A stretch of 6,686 bases of DNA. It comes from Colimorpha sp045222795. GTDB lineage: Bacteria; Bacteroidota; Bacteroidia; Bacteroidales; P3. A model generated the notes under the pieces. That model was not told the origin of the DNA. It did not search any database and was given only the letters and a program-made list of their open reading frames with translations. The stretch covers positions 1 through 6,686 of the forward strand of contig JBGUZF010000077.1 in the NCBI GenBank assembly GCA_045222795.1. The letters are read 5' to 3'. This document shows positions 1-5,463 of this stretch, piece after piece; positions within the stretch are counted from its first letter, which is position 1; every line of letters begins with the position of its first letter. A program made the position numbers and the translations under genes.

Positions 1-1571
1 TGCCAGCTGTTGGCCTCGGTGAAGTGGTTGTTGACCTCCGTGGGGTCGAAGGGCGTCACCCAGCCGCCGTTGCGCTTGGGATGGGCGAAGCCGTTGCTGT
101 CTATCACGTTCTGCCAGCTCTGGCTTCGTATCCAGTAGGTGCGTGCGGTCTCTTCGTCGCCGGCATACTCGGCCATCTGGGCTATGCACCAGTCGTCGTA
201 GGCATATTCGAGGGTCTTGCTGACGCTCTCGTTGTCGAGCTCCGACGTGAGGTAGCCCTGCGCGCCGTAGGCGCGATGGGCCTCGGTGCGGTTGCTGGTG
301 GCCACCATTGCATCGAGCAACTGCTTGGGGGTATATCCTGCAAGGGTGCCGTCCTCCTCGGCCAGATGGATGTATGCCTCGAGCATCATGGGCACCGCGT
401 GGTAGCCTATCATGCAGTGGGTCTCATAGCTGGCCAGCTCCCACATGGGCAGCTCGCCTCCTTGCTCATAATTCTTCATTGCGGTGTAGACGAAGTCCAC
501 CGTGCGCTCGGGCTCTATCTGCGTCAGCAGGGGGTGCAGGGCGCGGTAGGTGTCCCAGAGCGAGAAGACGGTGTAGACCTCCCTACCCTCGTCGGCCACA
601 TGTATCTGGCCGTCGGTGCCGCGATAGCGGCCGTCCTCGTCGCTCCACAGGTAGGGCGAGGTCATGCAGTGGTAGAGGGCGGTGTAGAAGCAGCGCTTCT
701 GCTCCTTCGAGCCACCGTCGACCTTCAGTTTGCCGAGAGCCTCCTCCCAGGTCTGGTCGGCGGCTATGCGGGCTTTCTCGAATTCCTTGTTCTTGGCAAC
801 GATGAGGTTGCCTATGGCGCCGTTGATGTCGACACCGCTGATGGCCACCTGCAGCTCCACCTGCTTGGCGGTGGGCAGCTGCACCCATGCCTGTGTCGAG
901 TCGTCGCTCACCACCAGGCGTTCGAAGGGCACATTGCTGCGTATGGCGAAGAAGAGGTGCTGGTCGGGATTCCAGGCCGCGCTGTGGCGGTGACCCACTA
1001 TGGTGCCGTCGTCGGTGAGGCGTATGCTGCCGTCGAGCAGCACGTCGCGGTGACGCAGGTCGATGACGAAACCGTTGCCCTGGTCCTGTATATAGGTGTA
1101 GCGGTGGTAGGCCACACGGCGGTCGGCGGAGAGTTCAACGATGGTGCTCGGCAGACCGTTCTCGTCAAGCATCACCTTGTAGTAGCCGGCTTTGGCGGTC
1201 TCGTTCTTGTGCTGGAAATGGCGTTTGTAGCCTTCCCGCATATCGGGGCCGAACTGCACCTGCTGCATCTGCAGCTGGTCGACGGGCATCAGCAGCAGGT
1301 CGCCGTAGTCGGAGCAACCCGTGCCGCTGAGGTGCGTGTGGCTGAAGCCGAAGATGGTGTCGTCGCTGTAGTGGTAGGCACTGCAGCCGTCCCATCCGTC
1401 GAGGCGTGTGTCGGGACCCGGCTGTATCTGTCCGAAGGGCACTATGGCGCCGGGGAAGGTATGCCCGTGCCCGTCGGTACCCACCAGCGGGTTCACATAC
1501 GACGTCAGCGTGTCTTTGCCGCATCCGGCAAACAACAGGATAACACCTACCAGAAGAATTATCCTCTTCAT
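1..1571 (-). CDS. GH92 family alpha-mannosidase lipoprotein (3'-truncated by window edge)
   Basis: Glycoside hydrolase family 92, a calcium-dependent exo-alpha-mannosidase that trims alpha-linked mannose from N-glycans or yeast mannan. The window holds 523 codons; the family is usually about 730-770 residues, so roughly the last third is outside. The start at 1571 gives a lipoprotein signal (KR, hydrophobic stretch, lipobox FAGC with Cys17), implying lipidation and placement in the envelope, possibly at the surface. Family blocks seen: YVNPLVGTDGHGHTFPGA (25-42), GFSHTHLSGTG (75-85), LWDTYRALHP (around 338-347), and TEANSW at the very end. Glu519 in that last block probably corresponds to the catalytic acid of characterised GH92 enzymes (inference); the catalytic-base aspartates lie beyond the edge. 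It sits 69 bp downstream of the ROK kinase with no promoter visible between, so co-transcription is likely. Linkage specificity cannot be read from this fragment. Confidence 0.93.
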   Translation of the reverse strand, partial: MKRIILLVGVILLFAGCGKDTLTSYVNPLVGTDGHGHTFPGAIVPFGQIQPGPDTRLDGWDGCSAYHYSDDTIFGFSHTHLSGTGCSDYGDLLLMPVDQLQMQQVQFGPDMREGYKRHFQHKNETAKAGYYKVMLDENGLPSTIVELSADRRVAYHRYTYIQDQGNGFVIDLRHRDVLLDGSIRLTDDGTIVGHRHSAAWNPDQHLFFAIRSNVPFERLVVSDDSTQAWVQLPTAKQVELQVAISGVDINGAIGNLIVAKNKEFEKARIAADQTWEEALGKLKVDGGSKEQKRCFYTALYHCMTSPYLWSDEDGRYRGTDGQIHVADEGREVYTVFSLWDTYRALHPLLTQIEPERTVDFVYTAMKNYEQGGELPMWELASYETHCMIGYHAVPMMLEAYIHLAEEDGTLAGYTPKQLLDAMVATSNRTEAHRAYGAQGYLTSELDNESVSKTLEYAYDDWCIAQMAEYAGDEETARTYWIRSQSWQNVIDSNGFAHPKRNGGWVTPFDPTEVNNHFTEANSW

Positions 1572-1640
1572 ATTCTTTGTATTTTTCACACCATATTTTT
1601 TTAGGGATTCTTTTCTAATCTTTTCCAATCTGATGGAACC

Positions 1641-2603
1641 TTATTTCATTTTCAGCAACGCAGCTGCGCCGAGGATGGCCACCTCGTTGGCCTTGAGTTC
1701 GCTCATGCGTATCTGGCAGCTGCCCTGGTAGATGTTGAGCAGGTACTTGTCGAAGGCTGCACGCAACGGACGTAGCAAGGGCTCGCCCACCTGCGCGGGA
1801 CCGCCCATGAGGAAGATGGCCTCGGGGGCCGAGAAGGTGACGCTGTTGGCCATCGCCAGACCCAGCCAGTCGCCCACCTTCTCCCAGGTCTTCAGGGCCA
1901 CAGGGTCGCCCTGATGTGCTGCCTCGCCGATGAGCTTGCTGGTCACCTCGCCGTCGGCAACCTCCTTGAGCATGCGCTCCTGGTCAGGATTCTCGCGGCG
2001 CAGCTCGAGGTAGGTCTGCACTATGCCGCGTGCCGAGGTGTAGGTCTCGAGGCAGCCCTCGCGGCCGCACGAGCATTTGCGCCCGTGGGGGATGAGGATA
2101 TTGTGGCCAAGCTCGCCGGCGCCGCCGGTGGAGCCGTGTACCAGCTTGCCGTCGACCACTATGCCGCTGCCCACGCCCGTGCCGAGGGTGAACATGATGA
2201 AATGCTTCATCCCCTTGGCTCCGCCGTAGACGTATTCGCCGTAGGCGGCGGCGTTGGCGTCGTTGCTGAGCACCACGGGTACCGGCAGGTATTTCTTTAT
2301 CTCCTTGCCGAAGTCGAGCACACCTTTGATGGTGAGGTTCGGGGCGTTGTCCACGCAGCCGGTGTAGAAGTTGCCGTTGGGGGCGCCGATGCCGATGCCC
2401 TCAAGCTCTACGGCTTCGCCGTCCTTCCCGCGCTGCTCCTCCATCATGCTCTGCACCTCGCGCATCATATCACGCACATAAGGTTCCAGCTCAGTATAGG
2501 CGTTGGTCGGTATGTTGCGACGCTGGATTATATTTCCGTTCTCGGTCACCAGCCCGATGTCGGTGTTGGTGCCGCCCATGTCCACTCCGATAGAGTATTT
2601 CAT
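1641..2603 (-). CDS. ROK family sugar kinase (glucokinase/hexokinase-like)
   Basis: A complete 320-residue ROK-family protein, a typical length for ROK sugar kinases without the DNA-binding domain found in ROK repressors. It is expected to phosphorylate a hexose (glucose, mannose or an N-acetylhexosamine) with ATP in the cytoplasm. Visible motifs: N-terminal phosphate loop DMGGTNTDIG (8-17); GIGIGAPNG (69-77); SNDANAAAYGE (113-123) with the catalytic Asp115; second phosphate motif GTGVGSG (141-147); ROK zinc signature with His167, Cys177, Cys179 and Cys184 (CSCGREGCLE); and GGPAQVGEPLL (267-277). The ATG at 2603 is 46 nt after a TAnnTTTG promoter element and places the phosphate loop at the usual distance from the N-terminus. 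It is the first gene of a probable two-gene operon with the GH92 mannosidase, which suggests a sugar from mannoside breakdown as substrate. The exact hexose cannot be decided from sequence alone. Confidence 0.93.
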   Translation of the reverse strand: MKYSIGVDMGGTNTDIGLVTENGNIIQRRNIPTNAYTELEPYVRDMMREVQSMMEEQRGKDGEAVELEGIGIGAPNGNFYTGCVDNAPNLTIKGVLDFGKEIKKYLPVPVVLSNDANAAAYGEYVYGGAKGMKHFIMFTLGTGVGSGIVVDGKLVHGSTGGAGELGHNILIPHGRKCSCGREGCLETYTSARGIVQTYLELRRENPDQERMLKEVADGEVTSKLIGEAAHQGDPVALKTWEKVGDWLGLAMANSVTFSAPEAIFLMGGPAQVGEPLLRPLRAAFDKYLLNIYQGSCQIRMSELKANEVAILGAAALLKMK

Positions 2604-2649
2604 ATTATTGCTAAATTTTGATTTCTAATTTCTAAATAATTTGAGAGTG

Positions 2650-2680
2650 CAAATATACACAAAATTCTCGACATAGCTAA
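2650..2680 (-). promoter_or_regulatory. Bacteroidetes-type promoter for the ROK-GH92 operon
   Basis: On the minus strand TATATTTG (2657-2650) matches the Bacteroidetes -7 consensus TAnnTTTG exactly. Nineteen nucleotides upstream is TTAG (2680-2677), one mismatch from the -33 consensus TTTG. The kinase ATG follows 46 nt after the -7 box. The position and spacing fit; the weak -33 lowers confidence. Confidence 0.6.
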
Positions 2681-2691
2681 TCTTTAGATTA

Positions 2692-2724
2692 ATTTTTTTA
2701 TGATTTTGAGGCCAAAGGCCGACC
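2692..2724 (+). repeat. 33-bp direct repeat, left copy flanking the TA module
   Basis: This copy matches 3669-3701 in the same orientation at 31 of 33 positions. It has a T-rich left half, the block TGATTTTGAG, then a mini-hairpin GGCC-AAA-GGCC followed by GACC. The differences are one T/A in the T run and the last base of the triloop (AAA here, AAC in the other copy), so the stem is kept. Similarity fades upstream and stops sharply after GACC. Confidence 0.85.
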
Positions 2725-2781
2725 CGAGGCGCTTTTGTTGGAATTTTTAATTACATCTACGGCCATATGAAAAAAAAATAG

Positions 2782-2789
2782 TATCTTTG
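2782..2789 (+). promoter_or_regulatory. Putative -7 element for the toxin-antitoxin pair
   Basis: TATCTTTG matches the Bacteroidetes -7 consensus TAnnTTTG and lies 25 nt before the antitoxin ATG, predicting a leader of about 18-20 nt. I see no TTTG at the expected -33 position, so the promoter may be weak or regulated. It is divergent from the kinase promoter across the same 211-bp gap. Confidence 0.5.
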
Positions 2790-2814
2790 CATTTTGAAAA
2801 AAGAGGAAACGACC

Positions 2815-3093
2815 ATGTGCACTTTTAATATTACAGTGGATGAAAACAAGTTGACCCGCAACTACCCCGGTCTTGCACGCGAGAAGTTCGGGCAGTGGCT
2901 GCAGCAGTGGGTTGACGACATTATGTCGGTAGACGCTCCCGTGGAGGCTGACAAAGTGTCGCCCAATGCGCATTCCTATGAGGAGATGAAGTCGGCATTG
3001 CGCGAACAAGTTGACCGCATCGAGGCCGGTCAGGCCACCTTCCACCCCAACGACGAAGTGTTTTCAAGCATCCGCGAGCGATATGGTCTATGA
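2815..3093 (+). CDS. Type II antitoxin, RHH-like N-terminus
   Basis: A 92-residue small acidic protein that overlaps the downstream RelE/ParE toxin by 11 nt, the usual arrangement of an antitoxin made before its toxin. The N-terminus (CTFNITVDENKL, 2-13) looks like the beta strand of a ribbon-helix-helix domain, followed by helix-like KFGQWLQQWVDDIM (24-37). The C-terminal half (around 52-92, ending SIRERYGL) is charged and would be the toxin-binding tail. ATG 2815 is chosen because AAGAGG lies 8 nt upstream. An in-frame TTG at 2794 would start almost at the predicted transcription start. By analogy with type II systems it should neutralise the toxin and bind its own promoter. The DNA-binding fold is inferred from pattern, and I cannot place it in a named antitoxin family. 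Confidence 0.75.
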   Translation: MCTFNITVDENKLTRNYPGLAREKFGQWLQQWVDDIMSVDAPVEADKVSPNAHSYEEMKSALREQVDRIEAGQATFHPNDEVFSSIRERYGL

Positions 3094-3400
3094 GATTATA
3101 TGGCTTGACGAGGCCCGGAAATCGCTTGATACCGAAATGGAATACGTGTTTTCTAACTTCGGGCTGCGCACGTTGTCGGAGTTTTATGACGACCTGAATG
3201 AGCGTGTGAATCAGTTGAAACTGTTTCCCCGTATAGGTGTTCGGCATGAAGACCTTGATTACCATGGTTACGAGATGCGTATTTTGCACGTCAAAAAAGT
3301 ATCGGTCGTATATGCGATAATCGGTCAGACGGTGCAAATCCTTTACATCTGGAACAATCTGCAGAATCCTAATCGCCTGGCAAAAGTGCTGGGTCAATAG
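3083..3400 (+). CDS. RelE/ParE family toxin
   Basis: A 105-residue protein with the RelE/ParE superfamily layout: a first beta strand (YEIIWLDEA, 3-11), two helices (about 12-46), the LFPRIGVR turn (48-54), and a C-terminal sheet YEMRILHVKKVSVVYAI (63-79) then VQILYIWNNLQNPNRL (84-99). The ending resembles the IWxxxQNP pattern common in Bacteroidetes RelE/ParE toxins. RelE members cleave mRNA on the ribosome and ParE members inhibit gyrase; the two cannot be told apart here. ATG 3083 lies inside the antitoxin gene (11-nt overlap, +1 frame), implying translational coupling. Length is normal and no lesion is seen, so the toxin is probably functional. Confidence 0.85.
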   Translation: MVYEIIWLDEARKSLDTEMEYVFSNFGLRTLSEFYDDLNERVNQLKLFPRIGVRHEDLDYHGYEMRILHVKKVSVVYAIIGQTVQILYIWNNLQNPNRLAKVLGQ

Positions 3401-3573
3401 ATAGCGGGTGTTTGTGAAGCAATTTGCAGTACTGTATGGACGAGTTTATCGACCCCCAGGTTTCTTATTTAAAGACAACATAAACTGCTATGGCCCGCGT
3501 GGTATGCCTGCGAGCACCGCTGAATAAAATTAAATGTAGCGAGTCAGCTTGATGAGCGAACTAAGACAACTCT

Positions 3574-3600
3574 CGCCGGCGGCTGCGCCTGGCGTTAGGG
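3574..3600 (+). repeat. Stem-loop module (first copy), GC stem plus GTTAGGG tail
   Basis: A near-palindrome at 3574-3594 pairs CGCCGG with CTGGCG (one G-T wobble) and GGC with GCC, leaving one C unpaired and a TGC loop; the tail TTAGGG follows. The second copy is at 5464-5490, where the wobble is a standard A-T pair and the loop is TAAA. Stem conservation with loop change suggests the fold matters. Confidence 0.7.
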
Positions 3601-3615
3601 GAACAAAAGGCAAAG

Positions 3616-3647
3616 AGTGAAAGAGGTGAAAAGTCGAAGAGTCGAAA
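3616..3647 (+). repeat. Octanucleotide tandem tract, 4 units
   Basis: Four consecutive 8-nt units: AGTGAAAG, AGGTGAAA, AGTCGAAG and AGTCGAAA. The same unit vocabulary appears on the opposite strand at 4009-4056, so the two octad tracts face each other across the gap. Confidence 0.8.
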
Positions 3648-3668
3648 TGTTTAGCTGATTTTGAATTG

Positions 3669-3701
3669 ATTTTTTAATGATTTTGAGGCCAACGGCCGAC
3701 C
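3669..3701 (+). repeat. 33-bp direct repeat, right copy flanking the TA module
   Basis: This is the partner of 2692-2724, same orientation, 31 of 33 bases identical, with mini-hairpin GGCC-AAC-GGCC. The two copies start 977 bp apart and enclose the whole toxin-antitoxin pair with its promoter. Confidence 0.85.
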
Positions 3702-3707
3702 AATAAG

Positions 3708-3745
3708 AACGGCGAATTACTCGAATTAGGGGGCGGGAGCCGGTC
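3708..3745 (+). repeat. Dispersed module with CGAATTA units and GGC-GGGA-GCC hairpin (copy 1)
   Basis: This begins AACGGCGAATTA, repeats CGAATTA 9 nt later and ends in GGGCGGGAGCCGGTC. An inverted copy lies at 5557-5602, where a third CGAATT unit is present. GGC-GGGA-GCC can form a small hairpin. The module is immediately followed by the module at 3748. Confidence 0.75.
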
Positions 3746-3747
3746 TC

Positions 3748-3825
3748 AATTCGCCTGCTCGCTGCGCTCACGAAATCTAGTAAATCTTGTAAATTATTTC
3801 CTTCGGGATTATTGTCCGGGTGCGG
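3748..3825 (+). repeat. 78-bp dispersed module (copy 1)
   Basis: A direct repeat of 5357-5439. Shared blocks are AATTCGCCTGCTCG, TCACGAAATCTA, ATTATTTCCTTCGGGAT and TTGTCCGGGTGCGG. Between the first two blocks the copies differ: CTGCGC here, GCCTACGGCC in the other copy. A C-TTCG-G tetraloop motif sits inside TCC-TTCG-GGA. No open frame is conserved between the copies, so it is probably non-coding. Confidence 0.8.
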
Positions 3826-3835
3826 GGTGAATAAA

Positions 3836-3863
3836 AGGTGAGAGGTGAAAGGTGAGAGGTTAA
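3836..3863 (+). repeat. Heptanucleotide tandem tract AGGTGAR, 4 units
   Basis: Four 7-nt units in a row: AGGTGAG, AGGTGAA, AGGTGAG and AGGTTAA. The same heptad occurs inverted at 5606-5633, also as four units. It forms the left part of the 54-bp inverted repeat. Confidence 0.85.
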
Positions 3864-3890
3864 ATTAAACGGCGAATTATACGAATTAAC
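3837..3890 (+). repeat. 54-bp inverted repeat, left arm
   Basis: This matches the reverse complement of 5580-5633 at 49 of 54 positions by hand alignment. It contains the GGTGARA heptads followed by TTAAACGGCGAATT and ACGAATTAAC. The arms lie about 1.7 kb apart and enclose the outer-membrane protein, DUF4295 and L33 genes. The two arms continue into different modules. Confidence 0.8.
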
Positions 3891-3918
3891 AGTAAACGGT
3901 AAACTGTAAACAGTAAAC
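3891..3918 (+). repeat. Heptanucleotide tandem tract NGTAAAC, 4 units
   Basis: Four 7-nt units: AGTAAAC, GGTAAAC, TGTAAAC and AGTAAAC, variable only at the first base. It directly follows the left arm of the inverted repeat. A degenerate inverted relative lies at 5509-5529. Confidence 0.85.
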
Positions 3919-4008
3919 TTATAACAATTACTCGAATTTCTCGCTGGCGGGGTTTATCTGTATTACAGAAATAAACGGAAAAGACTGAAAAATTACAGAA
4001 ATTCCACT

Positions 4009-4056
4009 CTTCGCCTTTTTGACTCTTCACCTCTTTGACTCTTCACCTCTTTACCT
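4009..4056 (-). repeat. Octanucleotide tandem tract, 6 units
   Basis: Read on the minus strand, six 8-nt units alternate AGGTGAAG-like and AGTCAAAG-like forms, with two exact copies of the 16-nt dimer. A degenerate seventh unit occupies 4001-4008. The tract stops 13 bp before the terminator stem and is inverted relative to 3616-3647. Confidence 0.82.
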
Positions 4057-4069
4057 CATAAAAGTAAAC

Positions 4070-4106
4070 AATAAAAAAGACCGCCTTTTGGGCGGTCTTT
4101 TTTATT
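4070..4106 (-). terminator. Strong intrinsic terminator, probably bidirectional
   Basis: A perfect 16-bp inverted repeat (4070-4085 with 4091-4106) encloses the loop TTTTG. The core is GACCGCC/GGCGGTC and the flanks are A6 on one side and T6 on the other, so either strand gives a GC stem with a U run. It lies 27 bp downstream of the outer-membrane protein stop and can also stop plus-strand transcripts coming from the toxin side. Confidence 0.93.
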
Positions 4107-4133
4107 CTTTTTGTTCTGATTGAGCTTAAGAAA

Positions 4134-4649
4134 TCAGAAGCAGTAGCGCACGCCGGCGGCAACGCCAAGGTGGAACAGGCCGTGCGGGTCGGCCAGGTGG
4201 AAGAGGTCTATCATCGGGCGCACGTCGAGCGACACCTGCAGGGGGAAGTCGAACTTGTACTCCACACCGCCCTGGGCACCAACACCCAGACGGGCATAGA
4301 GGTCGTTGTTGGGGTGAGTGCCGATGCCGAACTGTGCGGCGGGACCCACGAACCAGCCGAAGCCCTTGATGATGTTGAACATCCACTGGTACGAAGCCGA
4401 AGCGGTAGCCAAATATATCACATGGGCGGCGGTATAGTCGCCAAGCACGTCGTGGTAATGTGCTGTCACCACACCATAACCTACACCGAGGTCGGCCTCG
4501 ATGCGGTTGGTCTGGCTCATGTCGTAGAGCAGCGATACTTCAGCGCCCGAGTTGAGACCGCCATAGAAACGGCCGCCGAGGCTCACCTGTGAGAAAGCCA
4601 TGCCGCCAAACATGACGACGGCCAAGAAAGTAAGTACGATTTTCTTCAT
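4134..4649 (-). CDS. Small outer-membrane beta-barrel protein
   Basis: A 171-residue protein with a signal peptide (MKKIVLTFLAVVMFGGMAFS, likely cut after AFS at 20, leaving Gln21). The rest is alternating hydrophobic/polar strands with aromatic girdle residues, for example VSLGGRFYGGLNSGAEVSLLYD (22-43), FGWFVGPAAQFGIG (97-110), ARLGVGAQGGVEYKF (119-133), LQVSLDVRPMIDLF (137-150) and LGVAAGVRYCF (161-171). The terminal strand ends in Phe, the usual beta-barrel assembly signal. Size and strand number suggest an eight-stranded barrel like those labelled outer membrane beta-barrel or porin-family proteins in Bacteroidales. Its specific role is unknown. It has its own terminator downstream; upstream is the ribosomal operon terminator and a 5' hairpin, so it is probably a separate unit, but I find no clear promoter match. 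Confidence 0.85.
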   Translation of the reverse strand: MKKIVLTFLAVVMFGGMAFSQVSLGGRFYGGLNSGAEVSLLYDMSQTNRIEADLGVGYGVVTAHYHDVLGDYTAAHVIYLATASASYQWMFNIIKGFGWFVGPAAQFGIGTHPNNDLYARLGVGAQGGVEYKFDFPLQVSLDVRPMIDLFHLADPHGLFHLGVAAGVRYCF

Positions 4650-4696
4650 GATTGTGTTGTTTTTTAGTGTTGTTATTCTGTATTTTGGATGTATAA

Positions 4697-4709
4697 CGGC
4701 GAAACGCCG
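4697..4709 (-). other. Small hairpin in the 5' region of the outer-membrane protein gene
   Basis: A perfect 5-bp stem CGGCG/CGCCG with a 3-nt loop lies about 48 bp before the start codon at 4649. No U run follows in either direction, so it is not an ordinary terminator. It could be an mRNA leader structure or another member of the triloop hairpin family in this window. Confidence 0.4.
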
Positions 4710-4727
4710 CCGATATTGTGTGGCGAC

Positions 4728-4760
4728 AAAAAAACCGCCCCCTCAAGACTGAGGGGACGG
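4728..4760 (-). terminator. Intrinsic terminator of the rpmG operon
   Basis: On the minus strand a 10-bp stem (CCGTCCCCTC with GAGGGGGCGG, one U-G wobble) around a 6-nt loop is followed by a run of seven T. The wobble pairs only in the minus-strand RNA, which supports this orientation. It lies about 90 bp after the DUF4295 stop codon. Confidence 0.88.
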
Positions 4761-4809
4761 CCAAAACAAAAGCGTATGAAAAAATTTAATCTCTAGTCTT
4801 CAAAAAATT

Positions 4810-4837
4810 CACTCAACACTTAATACTTAACACTTAA
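4810..4837 (-). repeat. Heptanucleotide tandem tract, 4 units, in the rpmG operon 3' region
   Basis: Plus-strand units are CACTCAA, CACTTAA, TACTTAA and CACTTAA: four units of 7 nt. On the minus strand this rotates to AGTGTTA/AGTATTA, fitting the RGTRWWN form of the other heptads. It sits between the DUF4295 stop codon and the terminator, so it is probably transcribed. Confidence 0.8.
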
Positions 4838-4847
4838 AGCTAAGAAA

Positions 4848-5003
4848 TTATTTCTTCTTCAGGTATTCCTGCACATTATCAGAAGCGACGATCTCTTCCT
4901 TGAACATGTAGGCGCCGGTCTTCTCGGAGCGGACCATGCGGATAACCTTTGCGAAACTCTTACCGGTAGAGGTCTTCAGGGTAGCAACAACTTTCTTTGC
5001 CAT
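4848..5003 (-). CDS. DUF4295 family ribosome-associated protein (bL38-like)
   Basis: A 51-residue basic protein (MAKKVVATLKTSTGKSFAKV at the N-terminus, SEKTGAYMFKEEIV in the middle, YLKKK at the end). It matches the pattern of DUF4295 proteins that follow L33 in Bacteroidetes. From memory, a cryo-EM structure of a Flavobacterium ribosome assigned this family as a phylum-specific large-subunit protein called bL38; I could not check this here. It starts 18 nt after the rpmG stop and shares its promoter and terminator. Unusually for this phylum it has a good Shine-Dalgarno-like AGGAGA 7 nt before the ATG. In other Bacteroidetes ftsY often follows; here the operon ends. Confidence 0.88.
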   Translation of the reverse strand: MAKKVVATLKTSTGKSFAKVIRMVRSEKTGAYMFKEEIVASDNVQEYLKKK

Positions 5004-5010
5004 AGTCTAA

Positions 5011-5016
5011 TCTCCT
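5011..5016 (-). promoter_or_regulatory. Shine-Dalgarno-like site of the DUF4295 gene
   Basis: AGGAGA on the minus strand, 7 nt upstream of ATG 5003. Bacteroidetes seldom use Shine-Dalgarno pairing, and the rpmG start upstream shows none, so the site stands out. Confidence 0.6.
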
Positions 5017-5021
5017 ATTCT

Positions 5022-5210
5022 TTATTTGATTTCTTTGTGAACGGTGACCTTCTTGAGGAAGGGGTTGTACTTCTTGAGCTCCAGACGCTCCGGAGTGTTC
5101 TTCTTGTTCTTGGTGGTGATGTAACGGCTCATGCCGGCGACACCGCTTGCCTTCTGCTCGGTGCATTCGAGGATAACCTGCACACGTGCGTCTTTATTTT
5201 TCTTTGCCAT
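5022..5210 (-). CDS. rpmG: 50S ribosomal protein bL33
   Basis: A complete 62-residue bL33, a component of the large ribosomal subunit near the E site. Diagnostic stretches are RVQVILECTE (9-18), SRYITTKNKKNTPERLELKK (28-47) and NPFLKKVTVHKEIK (49-62). There is a single cysteine in place of the paired CxxC motifs, so this is the zinc-free C-minus form. It is the first gene of a two-gene operon with DUF4295, with a consensus promoter about 90 bp upstream. rpmB (L28), which usually precedes rpmG in Bacteroidetes, is not adjacent; rmlB and a repeat-rich gap take its place. No Shine-Dalgarno is seen; the leader before the start is A-rich, as is normal for the phylum. Confidence 0.97.
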   Translation of the reverse strand: MAKKNKDARVQVILECTEQKASGVAGMSRYITTKNKKNTPERLELKKYNPFLKKVTVHKEIK

Positions 5211-5297
5211 AACTGTTTTTGTTTTCTATTCTTAACTCATTGACTCCTAAAAAGAAAAGAGCATCAACAATTCATTTTTAGGCATTCAAATCGGGTG

Positions 5298-5328
5298 CAA
5301 AGATACAACCTTTTTTGAAACCGGCAAA
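5298..5328 (-). promoter_or_regulatory. Consensus Bacteroidetes promoter for rpmG-DUF4295
   Basis: The minus strand shows TTTG (5328-5325), a 19-nt spacer and TATCTTTG (5305-5298), an exact fit to the -33/-7 consensus TTTG-N19-TAnnTTTG. It predicts a leader of roughly 80 nt before rpmG. Confidence 0.85.
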
Positions 5329-5356
5329 ATTTTTTTGAAAATAATTCGCTGGTCAT

Positions 5357-5439
5357 AATTCGCCTGCTCGGCCTACGGCCTCACGAAATCTATAAATCTA
5401 GTAGATTATTTCCTTCGGGATTTTTTTGTCCGGGTGCGG
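5357..5439 (+). repeat. 83-bp dispersed module (copy 2)
   Basis: A direct repeat of 3748-3825 with a 4-nt longer insert in the variable part, where GGCC-TAC-GGCC forms a clear triloop hairpin. It lies just upstream of the rpmG promoter. Confidence 0.8.
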
Positions 5440-5463
5440 AATCGTTCTAATCTTGTAGATTAT

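Larger units (their letters stand above)
3401..4069. other. Repeat-rich convergent intergenic region
   Basis: This gap between the toxin and the outer-membrane protein gene holds no supported gene. The first 170 bases (3401-3573) are unremarkable. From 3574 on it is a patchwork: a GC stem-loop (3574-3594), an octad tandem tract (3616-3647), the right copy of the 33-bp direct repeat (3669-3701), modules shared with 5340-5633 (3708-3745, 3748-3825, 3837-3890), two heptad tracts (3836-3863, 3891-3918), then a second octad tract (4009-4056) just before the terminator. The hexamer CGAATT or its complement recurs through it, often at 9-10 nt spacing. Confidence 0.8.

Noticed and set aside
24..1604. 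A 526-codon open frame on the plus strand opposite the GH92 gene
   Set aside because: It is antisense to a gene with clear GH92 motifs, has low-complexity Val/Ala/Gly/His composition and no recognisable domain. GC-rich third positions of the real gene keep this frame open.
1914..2621. A 235-codon plus-strand open frame opposite the ROK kinase
   Set aside because: It is the antisense shadow of a complete ROK gene, with skewed Ala/Val/His composition and no motif.
2794..2814. Upstream TTG start that would add seven residues to the antitoxin
   Set aside because: It lies only 5 nt after the -7 element, essentially at the predicted transcription start, and the ATG at 2815 has a purine-rich ribosome site.
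2698..3397. Minus-strand open frames across the TA pair
   Set aside because: They overlap two short genes that have the classic antitoxin-toxin overlap and family pattern; the antisense products show no domain.
3490..3552. 20-codon ATG frame downstream of the toxin
   Set aside because: There is no ribosome site, promoter or recognisable sequence; it is probably a chance frame.
3836..3918. CRISPR-like array
   Set aside because: Units are 7 nt and directly abutting with no unique spacers, and no cas gene is present.
4650..4727. Promoter of the outer-membrane protein gene
   Set aside because: No TAnnTTTG with a suitable -33 was found on the minus strand, so none was annotated.
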